From a bacterium (GTDB lineage: Bacteria; UBP14; UBA6098), in assembly GCA_023145965.1 (NCBI GenBank), contig JAGLDC010000040.1:1-50599 (forward strand): 50,599 nucleotides of DNA, in the 5' to 3' direction. The notes under the pieces were generated by a model. That model saw nothing but the letters and a program-made list of their open reading frames with translations, did no database searches and was not told the DNA's origin. The position numbers and the translations under genes were made by a program. Of this stretch, positions 19,101 to 27,800 are shown piece after piece (position 1 is the stretch's first letter; every line of letters begins with the position of its first letter).

Positions 19101-21038
19101 TTGCCAAGGGCTTCGACATCCCCGATAGATATAATACAACTCGTTGACGATGATCTTGGTGGGTTCGTTATGGATAATTCGGCTGCGAATGGTTACTGGG
19201 ACGACCAAGGTAACTGGATGTGGTTGCATCACAATCGCACTACGCAGGACCCGGATTATTCCGGCCCCGACCCGATCGACACAATGTCCGTTAAAATTGT
19301 CGGTTATCAATATTGCCGCGACACCGATGTTTCCGCAGCTCCTGGCGATACTAACTGGCAACCGCTGGTTATTGTCGGCAACGCGAGCGATGGCGATAGC
19401 GTGAAACTCGAATTCGGAAATGCTAACACATTCATCGTTTATGATTACAGCATGATTGTCGAGGTTCAGGTTCAGGGAATCGGTGTTCATATCTTTACAG
19501 ATAGAATACCTCTAGGTAACGGTGTTCCAATCGATAATATCCCTCCGCAAACGGTAGGCGATGTTACTATAGGTGCTGTTGGAGGCGCAATTCGTCTCGA
19601 TTGGCCCGAAGCTAGACTCGGTTCCGACCTTGGCGCGACTCCAGAAATCAACCCCGAAATCAATATCGTTTATGATGTTTATCGCTTCACCGATCCGTTA
19701 ACCGATCTCGATGCGAGAGCGGCAACCCCGACCTTCGTCGGTGTTACCGATACTTTCCTCGTCGATGCAGCGGGTGCGGGCGATGTAACGACGCCTTACT
19801 ACTATTCGGTTAAGGCTCGCGATACTCATGGCGAGATTGTTGAGCAAATGAGCCCGGATTACACCGCTTATGTTGGTGAGGTCGATTATATTATCGATGC
19901 TGGTTGGAATCCGATCGCGTATCCATTGCCGGTTGCGGGTCTTGTTGCTCCAGCCGACTATGTCGCGCGCCTCGGTGCACCATTGGGCGATATTTACGCC
20001 TATGCTAATCCTCCGGCGCTCTGGGAAGAAATTCTTGTCGGTCCGTTCGGTCGTGATCTAGTTGATGACGGTTCCGAAGATCTCCTTGCTTATTCAGCTT
20101 GGACCGGAACGGCAACTTGGACAGGTAACCTACCTGCCGACCTTTACATCGATTATAACCTCGCCATCGGTTACAATGGTATCATGATCCCGCTTATCCG
20201 CGACGATCTTATCATGGCTAGCGATCTTTATTACGAGCTTGAAGGCCTCGGCCTCTCGCCTGTTACTATTGCTCGCATGGTCCCAAGCGATGGCTGGAAT
20301 GATATTGTTGTCCATGAAGGCGCTATCTATTTCGATTTCCCAATCTATCCGGGTCAAGCTTATTTGGCATGGGTCAATGTTGCGGGAACCTGGCCGGAGT
20401 ATCCAGCTCATCCTCGTCCGGCAAAATCTGCTAGAACAGTTATGCCTACTCGCACAAGCGATGCTATTCCGACTCCGAAGTGTGGTGCGATACCGATTGT
20501 CGGCGAAGACAAAGCCGATATTGAAAGAATAAGCGCCCGCGCTATATGGGGCGAGCAGGAACAGACCTGTTCCACTGATGGCAACCTCGTTAAAATCGAG
20601 TTTAGCAAGTTCGAGGGAATCGCCACTGGCGCGGAAGTTAGTGTTGAGGTTGTGGGAGACGACGGCATTTACTACGGTGAGACAGTTATCACAGTTGGTG
20701 AGGATCCGATTACGGTTGCGTCAACCTTGACATTGGCCAAGGTTGCGCCGTCTTTGCCGGAACAGTTCGCTCTTCATGGAAATGTTCCTAACCCGTTCAA
20801 TCCGGCAACATCCATCGCTTTCGACCTTCCCGAGGAAACTCAGGTGGATCTATCGGTTTACAACATCACCGGCCAGATGGTGCGGAAAGTCGTATCCGAA
20901 AAACTCCCCGCCGGCTACCATCATGTAGTTTGGGACGGTAGAGTTGATAATGGCAGAATAGCTCCTGCGGGTGTGTATTTCTATACTCTTCGCGCTGGGG
21001 ATTTCTCCGCACAGCGTCGTATGATGCTTGTTAAGTAA
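13188..21038 (+). CDS. Giant secreted multidomain surface protein (2616 aa) with sorting domain
   Basis: The signal peptide MKKVGFVVIAAILAVSAMA matches that of the subtilase. Residues about 22-435 form a Trp/Tyr/Met-rich, probably helical domain I do not recognise (possibly an alpha/alpha-toroid; inference). From about 440 on there are CARDB-like and Ig-like beta modules. At least five carry the pattern D(N)LSG-V...YWNG..W...DxAGN, for example near 845-930, 1385-1465, 1490-1590, 1610-1700 and 1760-1870. An FN3-like module (about 2115-2220) and an AGWNPIAYPLP module (about 2230) precede the C-terminal sorting domain (last roughly 90 aa: FALHGNVPNPFNPATSIAFD, then VVWDGR, VYFYTLRAG, MMLVK). It should be exported to the surface; S-layer, adhesin or glycan-binding roles are all possible. 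A perfect-consensus promoter and GGAGAGGAG Shine-Dalgarno suggest high expression. Confidence 0.88.
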   Translation: MKKVGFVVIAAILAVSAMAGVHMDKAVSAMTYVTDPANGLYNPVEGLPWVNGVNSPTAAAPALDNQSPSYLGAYFYSTAALIAGMHATGVNTDCADNAIERVFIWNYNSTGHPVAGVEPWWNENTGMLGFVPDSMIMCDALIPWRLDPAMAMPGSVHEIYLEKVLWSMYFLTISGEIEYTPYIAKTLRSIRNNPTFFNGGTGAIKYDNTDNLYLTALWGLVLESYTRSWELYPVRERAIRPPVLDYDWTYESEAAWLYVQAMMSYYFGVTLPGWWSDFHCPPSATMAPMDAARGLERWEYLPIMMFAAISGNTTVAEDLWDDNLDDVTPQQWRQDVRDYFWTGPLFDGTRCVYDPLGRWPGITSHYDIANVEMYMATEDAKYAERIIEVETDYWDPNQWSGDYYVHSGPMYNPTVIWNGLHAWALAHVPSVEITGITSNLPSLGILPYDYNANTGQDHVVTVRVTNTGLVPVDDLVLEFDEVYFSGTRSDMVAAPRIPVGAYVDVTYDVGGPGMAGDHSIDCDFTVASAAHVDYTVIDDDLFINVQDPAQVDVVFCGGSPESAPLNPFITIGQEFEFEVEIWNNGGATIREVEIDLTQSSPYGLILDFPDGTHFSGLVEIAGGTFGSVLFRAIAPLGVGGIIGDDIHVDVDLVRAVDENTRTDIVFGILTDDEEDFDIQYPPLLTVTNINSAPFWLNATNTVDVTVAISNAAGDYATADSIDVYNQMVEFVASVVGGVGGADLPSAAPANIPAGNAANVVFTVDNDGVTENAIVDIEYTGNYHDGNDGGNAEPMASPLTGTDAAGMGIDILAPTVNPVAPVAGATWPGDNVVQIDANDNLSGVNSVTIYLRDEVGGLYWNFATGVWQAGFTRRTFTYNAVSGYWERTLANHPSGEYIMYIDCDDNAGNDMPTDYVPIGDVAYIHIVEIWTDLWRGSIAAPLPHGSTWDYECDWNWAYRCSVMVYNPNAFIVEDVVVDLYSISPYTQAGIADLTGPIDIPALEYIWYVFDVIAPDYNFIDSLYAHTSDGTYDSGKPVAEQITDNDLLIKVEQPANFAIVSTWVEPSEINNWLGDLADDVEDTALVTLRQQFHYYVTVRNDGKDQIDSVRVSPFQAPAMGSIIIRISPTAWIYNFEAGEEQTFEFQVTASAGDPGDCPVQWDQDLGLSLIGASFTAHNHEPGYVIGLSSVIDDRAPIGIQQHPVLVTDDWAIEGTSIPAETTWINMTNTVAFDLWTINPLAMCCGTPYNDRAAVDRILSDPIHYPALLEFWDFSDPDPWDHVQTDEHIDGLMAHTVTEDMIWPGEMTQLTWGLSWDGTYGGTSEGVWWVIDRVFYGDNNNQLIFYGMNSPHVDTFSRVMGIDVSRPECEIIWPIDSVYQNFPETLLVLANDNLSGLVPESVKVQFEDPTGAIYNGTVWGTGSCWFTAHYDITYGADTFWYDTPTPTQEGCWTYSAYSYDIAGNQSLIDQVDFIWDATEPTCDIIYPAPGYYSYTATNIWDQLIEIWALDDTTAGAACVSHVKSVYVAIFDIIDSVWWDGSGWLASGTAYWLPCDPTGDPEVWDYDGYTDMSTVILEVYSYCRDSAGNFGPPCDTLHDVVVDEDKPNSVVTNRFGVELPNMWFVDLADWNTDMQDNFWGDAEDYLTRVDSVRYSVWDSLNNSYWNGAGWDGSSGEIWNTPNQYNWDGGGWFTPDSPPHAPDIDLGIGKELEWRTYFANPGFGYYKVRSKSYDDLGHIEPGFDAQNEKILIFDDCAPVIHPRYPDAGAVYFIWDWVDSFVVYAYDSCGWNMGGGMGAPVDEVRFWIINPDGKYWGWVPILGWRWCDFELSIPGVQVNDSLWKPFNIPLISQEGTYTMFVRARDFNGNTVLNAWSWTITVSGEFITIETIPNDPGRDWYFVDEDFTLRVIAWAHPGVPDVSFAHEFFFGDNMPLPENFSIDTPGPYFAFRGTLDVVGSCDVPVLGLEAFVDAPSSFLPRASTSPIDIIQLVDDDLGGFVMDNSAANGYWDDQGNWMWLHHNRTTQDPDYSGPDPIDTMSVKIVGYQYCRDTDVSAAPGDTNWQPLVIVGNASDGDSVKLEFGNANTFIVYDYSMIVEVQVQGIGVHIFTDRIPLGNGVPIDNIPPQTVGDVTIGAVGGAIRLDWPEARLGSDLGATPEINPEINIVYDVYRFTDPLTDLDARAATPTFVGVTDTFLVDAAGAGDVTTPYYYSVKARDTHGEIVEQMSPDYTAYVGEVDYIIDAGWNPIAYPLPVAGLVAPADYVARLGAPLGDIYAYANPPALWEEILVGPFGRDLVDDGSEDLLAYSAWTGTATWTGNLPADLYIDYNLAIGYNGIMIPLIRDDLIMASDLYYELEGLGLSPVTIARMVPSDGWNDIVVHEGAIYFDFPIYPGQAYLAWVNVAGTWPEYPAHPRPAKSARTVMPTRTSDAIPTPKCGAIPIVGEDKADIERISARAIWGEQEQTCSTDGNLVKIEFSKFEGIATGAEVSVEVVGDDGIYYGETVITVGEDPITVASTLTLAKVAPSLPEQFALHGNVPNPFNPATSIAFDLPEETQVDLSVYNITGQMVRKVVSEKLPAGYHHVVWDGRVDNGRIAPAGVYFYTLRAGDFSAQRRMMLVK

Positions 21039-21050
21039 ATAAATTATCTT

Positions 21051-21078
21051 AGCGGGGGTGCTTTTTTGCGCCCCCGCT
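21051..21078 (+). terminator. GC-rich hairpin after giant gene
   Basis: AGCGGGGGTGC (21051-21061) pairs with GCGCCCCCGCT (21068-21078) with one G-T pair; the loop is TTTTTT. The T-run is in the loop rather than after the stem, so it may slow transcription or protect the mRNA end rather than end transcription fully. The next gene starts 28 bp later with GGGGGAGGG as Shine-Dalgarno. Confidence 0.55.
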
Positions 21079-21106
21079 TAACCCAATCCGCTAAGGGGGA
21101 GGGATC

Positions 21107-21742
21107 ATGCGTTTTACAGTAGCAATTTTAATTATTCTTTTTGCATTCAGCGCGTTTGGGCAGGGTGAACCGCATTCGCTTTATGGTTTTTTGCAGAATT
21201 CGGATTCTTCGATACCGACGACGGATTGCATTAGTTTTTGCGGTTATTATGGTGTTCAGAGCTTCTGTTTTCCCGAGGACTCAGGTATAGGTAGCGTTCG
21301 CTATCTAGAGAGTTCGGGTGCTTGGCTCATACATACAGAAATATTCGATCCAGCTCCCGTTCATGGCGAGGAGATTACACTTTTCTTCTGGAATGAATGT
21401 GCTGAAGAGGGAGCCAATGTGCCCGTGACATTGGACCTGTCCTATCCTTCTCAAAATCTTGGATCGGTTACACTCGGTTTAATGGGTATTGGTGAGATAA
21501 GCAAACCGGAAGTTGTTGGAATTCGAGCATATCCCAATCCATTCAACGCTGCTTGCACAATTACCGGCGCTAATGAAGTCGGAATATATGATATTTCTGG
21601 TAAAATTGTTCGCTATATCTCCGGCGAAGGGACTCTTGTTTGGAATGGAAGAAGCGATTTAGGGGACGATATGCCCTCAGGTGTTTATTTTATCAAAGAT
21701 CGTTCTTGTGAGTCCATAACCAGAATTTTATTATTGAGGTAA
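21107..21742 (+). CDS. Small secreted protein: shared N-terminal module plus sorting domain
   Basis: 211 aa: signal peptide (to about 19, SAFGQ), then a roughly 105-aa module (GEPHSLYGFLQ...CISF...LDLSYPSQNLGSVTL) that recurs at the N-terminus of the proteins at 28991 and, more loosely, 21830. A sorting domain follows at once (YPNPFNAACTI, IYDISGKIV, LVWNGRSDLG, SGVYFI, LLLR). It is therefore the minimal form of the two giants: same head, same tail, nothing between. It might be a processed partner or competitor in the same assembly, or the product of a large deletion; neither is shown. Confidence 0.8.
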   Translation: MRFTVAILIILFAFSAFGQGEPHSLYGFLQNSDSSIPTTDCISFCGYYGVQSFCFPEDSGIGSVRYLESSGAWLIHTEIFDPAPVHGEEITLFFWNECAEEGANVPVTLDLSYPSQNLGSVTLGLMGIGEISKPEVVGIRAYPNPFNAACTITGANEVGIYDISGKIVRYISGEGTLVWNGRSDLGDDMPSGVYFIKDRSCESITRILLLR

Positions 21743-21829
21743 TTTTTTGATATTTACTTGTTTAGTAAATTTGGAGGCAATCTTTAATTTAAATCGCCTA
21801 AAATAGGCATATTAGTAAAGGAGGGAACG

Positions 21830-24800
21830 ATGAGAAAACTTCTCGTTGTTCTAGGTTTATTCATTATTGTGGGTGTTGCGTTGGGTCAACCTGTGACTCC
21901 GCATACCGTTTTCGGTTATTTCGAACGTTTCGAGGGCGACCCTGTTCCCGAAGCGTGTCTTCATGTTCAATTCGATTTCAATGGGCATCATTTCGATGAA
22001 ACCTCCACGGAGTTCATTTACAATGAGAGCACCGGTTTATTTTTCCTTAGAATAAATGATGGTCTTTTCGATGTCGGCGACATGATTACTGTCAGTGTTG
22101 GCGATTCATGTCTCTGGGAGGACCAGACCTACATCGATCTATTCGATCCGGGGCCGGAGACGATTATCGAAACGATAGTTCTTTCTCCGATTTCGGGGCT
22201 CAGGCCTGAACTTCTTGCCGGTTATATGAATCCATTGACAGGCTATGTTACTACCGATTTTGAATTCGGTGTAACCTATGCCTCTAATCCGTGGAATCGT
22301 GCGGCGAACATTATGCAGATTTGGATCGATGGAACACTCTTCTGGAACATGGATAGGGTTAGCTCTGGACCGCCCTCATGGGCAACGGGTGAGGACTATA
22401 TTTATGTTGTCGATGGGCACGATATTGGTAAGGGCGATCATACATATCATTTCTATGCTGAGGATATTTGGGGATTGCCTGTTTGGACTGATCCCGTAGA
22501 TTTCATCATTATGAATACTGCGCCGGAACCGCCTGAGATCACTCTTGGTCCAGAAAATCCGTTTGTGGATGAAGACCTATTCATTACTATAGATGATCCT
22601 TCTTTCGATGAAGATGGCGATGAGATCAACTATTACTACGAGTGGTTCAAGGATGGCGTTCTTATGGACGACCTGTCCGGTTTCATGGAAGATGAACTCG
22701 ATGCTGACAATACTAGAATAGGCGAGAACTGGGAGGTTCAAGTCTATGGTTATGATGGTTACGAGTTTAGTTTCTTTGTTTCGGATGATGTTACAATTAT
22801 TGCTCCAACCTTGACGGATGGCGCTGTCGCGCCGACCACCGGCGACAGATCTACAGTATTTAACTATAGTGTAACCTATACAAATATTCGTGATATCGCG
22901 GCATTCGAGGTTAATCTTATAATCGATGGCGGCGAAGCTGTGGCGATGGAGATGGCGCGTAGTTGGGATGATGGTATCGAATATACCTATGAAACAACGC
23001 TTGCTCTTGGTGAGCATACATTTAGGTTCGAGGGCATGGATATTCTTGGCCACGCCTGTATAGGCGATATTCTCGAACACGATGGCCCGATGGTTGGCAA
23101 CAATCCTCCTACTATAGTAAGTGCATACATTGTTGAGGACCCCTCTCCAGCGACAGTTGTTTCGACTCTTACCGCTGTTGCCACTGGTTGGGACGATGCA
23201 GATGGTGACCCGGAAGGTTACATTTATAACTGGTTCGTCAACGACTTTGAAATCGGCGTTGCTACGGCGACACTTGCCGCGCCGTATTTTGTCAGAGGCG
23301 ATATGGTTTATTGCACTGTAACGCCTTGGGATGGTATCGACGAAGGAACGTCGATAAATACCGACCCGGTTGAAATAGCTAACTCAATCCCTGGTGCGCC
23401 GGCTCTCGATTACACACCGGTTCCAGTATATGATAATGATGATATTGAAATATATGTTGTAGAACCGACTCTCGATGCTGATGATGATGATCTTGATTAT
23501 CATTTTGAATGGACCATCGATGCCGCTGTCGTCGGAGATGATTCCCCGATTCTTGTTGGCGATTTCACGGCTCCGGGCGATTTGGTTCATGTCGATGTTT
23601 GGGCGAATGACGGCTTTGCCGATAGCCCAATCTCGAGCCTCGATATTCCTATCGATTGGCCTTTGCTCTCCGATGGTGCGGTCGTGCCGCTTACTGGCAC
23701 CCCTGTTGAAACATTCAGGTATGAAGTAACATATACTTCTGTGCGCGATATTGCCCCCGGGATGATCAACGCAATTATCGATGGCGAGGAACTGGGCATG
23801 GCTCAGTTCGACCCTGCAGATGCCGATTACACCGACGGTGTTGTTTTCTTCTACGAAACGACGCTTCCGTTCGGCGATCACACTTACGCATTCTCCGGCT
23901 GGGATACCGAGGATAATCAGGCCTTCGGCGAAGAAACTGTTCGCCCCGGCCCGGTTCAGGAGAACGAGGTTCCTGTTATTACTATCATAGAGATCGCGCC
24001 TTATCCGACAGCTATTGAGACCGATATTATCGAGGTTACAGTTACAACCGAGGATGAAGACGGCGATCCTGTTACGCTTACGTATCAATGGTTCAACGAA
24101 CTCGGTGCTATCGATGGCGCAACGAGTAACATACTTTACAGCGACGATTTTGCTAAAGGCGATGTAGTTTGGTGCAATGTCCTGCCATTCGATGGTTGGG
24201 AATACGGTTTGGAAGTGGTAAGCGACGAGGTTACCATTATTAATACACCTCCTGCAATTACATCGGCGAGGATCACCTCAGACCCGGCCGATTGGTTCAA
24301 TAGACTTGCTGTGTTGGTTGCAAATGTTGAAGCTGGCGATGTCGATGGTGATATGCTCACATTCGAGTATGTTTGGTTTGTGAACGATGTAGAGGTTGCT
24401 TGGACGGATTCTAGGCTTGCTAGCGATTATTTCAATCGTGGCGACGAGGTTTATTTTGAGGTTACAGTCACTGATGACAGCGATGAATTTGCGACCATGG
24501 TCTCCGAACCGGTTACAATACTCAATGCTCCGCCGGTGTTTGATCTCGTGGATCTTACCCCGGATGATCCTAATACAACAAACGACCTCGATCTCGATGT
24601 TGTCGTTACCGATGCGGATGATGATGAGCTCGATATAACATACTCCTGGTATTTGAATGATTTGCTTATCGATTGGGTTGAGGATTTCGTTCCACGCCAT
24701 ATGACCGAAAAGGGCCAGAGCTGGGAAGTTTTGGTAACGGCTTACGATGGCATGGGTGGCGAGACCGAGGCTGCCGATGAAGTAATAATTGGCAATTTCA

Positions 24801-27800
24801 TTCCTGAAATTCACGCAATCGTCGAGACCATCGTGGTCTGGAACATTCCTTATTACAACAGAATACCTGCATTCGACGCTGATGTTATTGACAGGCTCGA
24901 ATGGAGTATAATCGAGGGTCCGGAAGGCCTCGAGATCGATCCTTTCACCGGCGATATCTGGTGGACGGAGTTTGATTCGATGGAGTCTCTGGGTGTCTAT
25001 CCGGTGATTATCGAGGTTACTGATGGTGATGATGTTTCTGAAATTGGATTCAATTTCCATCTTTACCCGATGAGTGACGAGCTGTTCGCGCCTCGAAATC
25101 TGGAGGCCCTCAGCGGTTACATGCTTTCGATACCTTCGAGCTGGGATGCCCCGAACCTGTTTGGCACTTCCCCGATTCTTCCGATTACCTTTAATAATTA
25201 CGATGTCGAGCGTTCGACCGATATGGATACCTGGATGTCTGTTGGATCCCCCGCGGGAACCGGTTATGTAGATGCTTCAGTTATGGCTGGAACCATGTAT
25301 TATTATCGCGTTCGCGCGATTTACGAGGAAGACGTCAGCTCGTGGTCGAATATCGATTTTGCGACTGCCGGCACGGTAAACTCTGACATGCTATACTCGA
25401 CCTATACTTATAACGCTCCGCCGGTTATCGACGGCGAGATTTCAAGCGATGAGTGGACCGATGCAACTCAGTTAGCAATCGGCGGCCAGAAATTCTATGT
25501 CAAGAACACTGAGAATATGTTATATCTGGCGTTTATCGATGGCGAGGACGATATGCTCGACACCGACGACGCGTTCTATGTTCAAATTGAAGATAATCAC
25601 AATCTCCGTTGGCCGGCATTAGAGGGCAGTGATGAAGGCGAATACCGCGTTACCGCGCTCGATGATGGCCTTTCTGAGGCAACCTATCAGGGTATCTGGG
25701 GAACATACCCCGGCTCGATAGGAAGAGATCTTCGCGGAGTTAGCGAGGCTGTTTTCGGTGCTGTTGGTGGTGGTGAAGGCAGTGCAGTTATATATGAACT
25801 TGCAATCGAACTTGGAGACGAGTTTGACGCGCAGATTAACAGCGCGATGGGTAACTTAATCGGCTTCCGTTTTGCTATTTACGATGCCGGTAGCTACACC
25901 TGGTCCTACGTCTGGACTACCGGTAGTGTCAATACAAATCCGGAAACCTACGGTAATCTTATGCTCGGTATTGGCGAAGGCGGCCCGGCATTCGATGTTT
26001 GGCCGAGAAGGTTCGAGGTTACGGTTCTTCAAGGTGAATCAGCCGATAGGCCCATTTGGATATCGAATCAGGGCAATGGTGCTATCGATTACGAAATCTT
26101 CGAGACCTATCTTCCGATTTGGGGCCGCGAAGTTAGTCGCGATGCGATGCACCCGGTGCTTCTTTATACAGATGAACAAACAATTGGGATGGATGCCCTC
26201 GATTTCCTCGGCTATGGATATCATGTTGTTCATACCTCTGCGGATTTCGTAAGCCAGCTCGATGCTGACAATTATCTCGCAACGGTTATCACAGTTCAGG
26301 AGGGCTTGAGTCCGGCGGTTCTAGGGGTCTTACAGACCTTTATCGCCGATGGCGGTAAGGCCGTGCTTTCGTGCCCAGACCTCGATGGTCTTTCAGACCA
26401 TTCAATTTGGCCAGCTATTGGTGTTGAGGTCTTCGCTGACCTCGGAGCTATTCCGAGCGCTCTTACATGGGATCTTCCGGGACACCCAATATTCAATACT
26501 CCGCTTGAGGTTCCGCTTTCGGTGGAGACAGTAACGGGTGATTTTGCCGACTATGGTGATGGCCTATTGATGACGACGGGCGTATCTGCAGCGAGCTTCG
26601 ACGAGCTTCCTTATCCCGGTAATTCTGCTATCACACTTGCAGGTGACGAGGCAATGTTCATTAATAGCTTCGTTATCAGCGACGAAATGGATAGCGACGC
26701 AGACGGCTGGACAGATGGAATGGAACTCCTTACAAACGAAATTTATTATGTAATTGGCCTCGAAGATATCCCTTGGCTCTCGGTCGCGCCCAATGAAGGC
26801 ACGCTTTCGAGTCACGAAACCGACGATGGTATGGTTACTTTCGATGCTACCGAATTGGACGAGGGTGACTATAACGGTTGGTTGGTTGCAACCTCGACCG
26901 ATACACGCAATCCGGTCATCCCGGTTCAGTGCATCCTTCATGTCCGTGAACCCGATTATAATCTTGCAACATTTAGTTTCCCGCCGGACCTTCGTATGGT
27001 TATACCGGGAGAGGTTATAAATATGCCGATACGGGTTCGCGGTTTGCATCTCGCACGCGTTACGGAAGTAACGATGACTATTCGCACCAACGATTTCGTT
27101 ATTTCGCCTATGGATGTGATGAGTGAAGATTACGATGTCATGGTTACAGATTATAATATGGATCATATCACTTTCACCATCTCCGATGACTGGATGATGG
27201 ACGATGGTCTTCTCTGTAATGTTCAGTTCCAGGTGAAGCCCCTTGTTCCGGCTGGTGCAACGAGTAATCTTCAAATAGCCTCGGCCGTTATTAATGACGG
27301 CGCATTTATCGATGATATCGAAACAGTCGATGGCCGTGTTATGGTTGCTGCGGGCGAGAACGATTGGCGCGTTATGCTCGATTTCACGCATGGCGACTTC
27401 GAGGATAACCTCTATATTGGAGTTAATCCGCTTGCAACGGACATGTTCGACGATGGACTCGATATGATTAGCGACGAGATTGGCGCTTGGTTCGATCCGT
27501 TCAGCGATATTCATGAATTCGATCCGGCCAACTCGCAATTGGATGGCGATATTCGTAACTCGACAGATGATCTCATAACCTGGGTGATTCCGGTTGGTGA
27601 TTCCGCTGGCAAACTCGAGTGGTCATTCCGGGATACTGACACTTTGGCCGTTATGGGAAGCCTATTCCTTAACGGTATAATCGACATGAAAACTACCTCG
27701 GTTTATTTCTACGATAGCGGCGAGACCATATATATTTCATACAGACTCGCAGGGGATTCGCCGTTCGATGTTCACCTGTATCCGGGTTGGAACATGGTTT

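Noticed and set aside
21752-21770. ATTTACT/AGTAAAT hairpin as terminator after the 211-aa gene
   Set aside because: Seven A/T-rich pairs and no following T-run; too weak to call.
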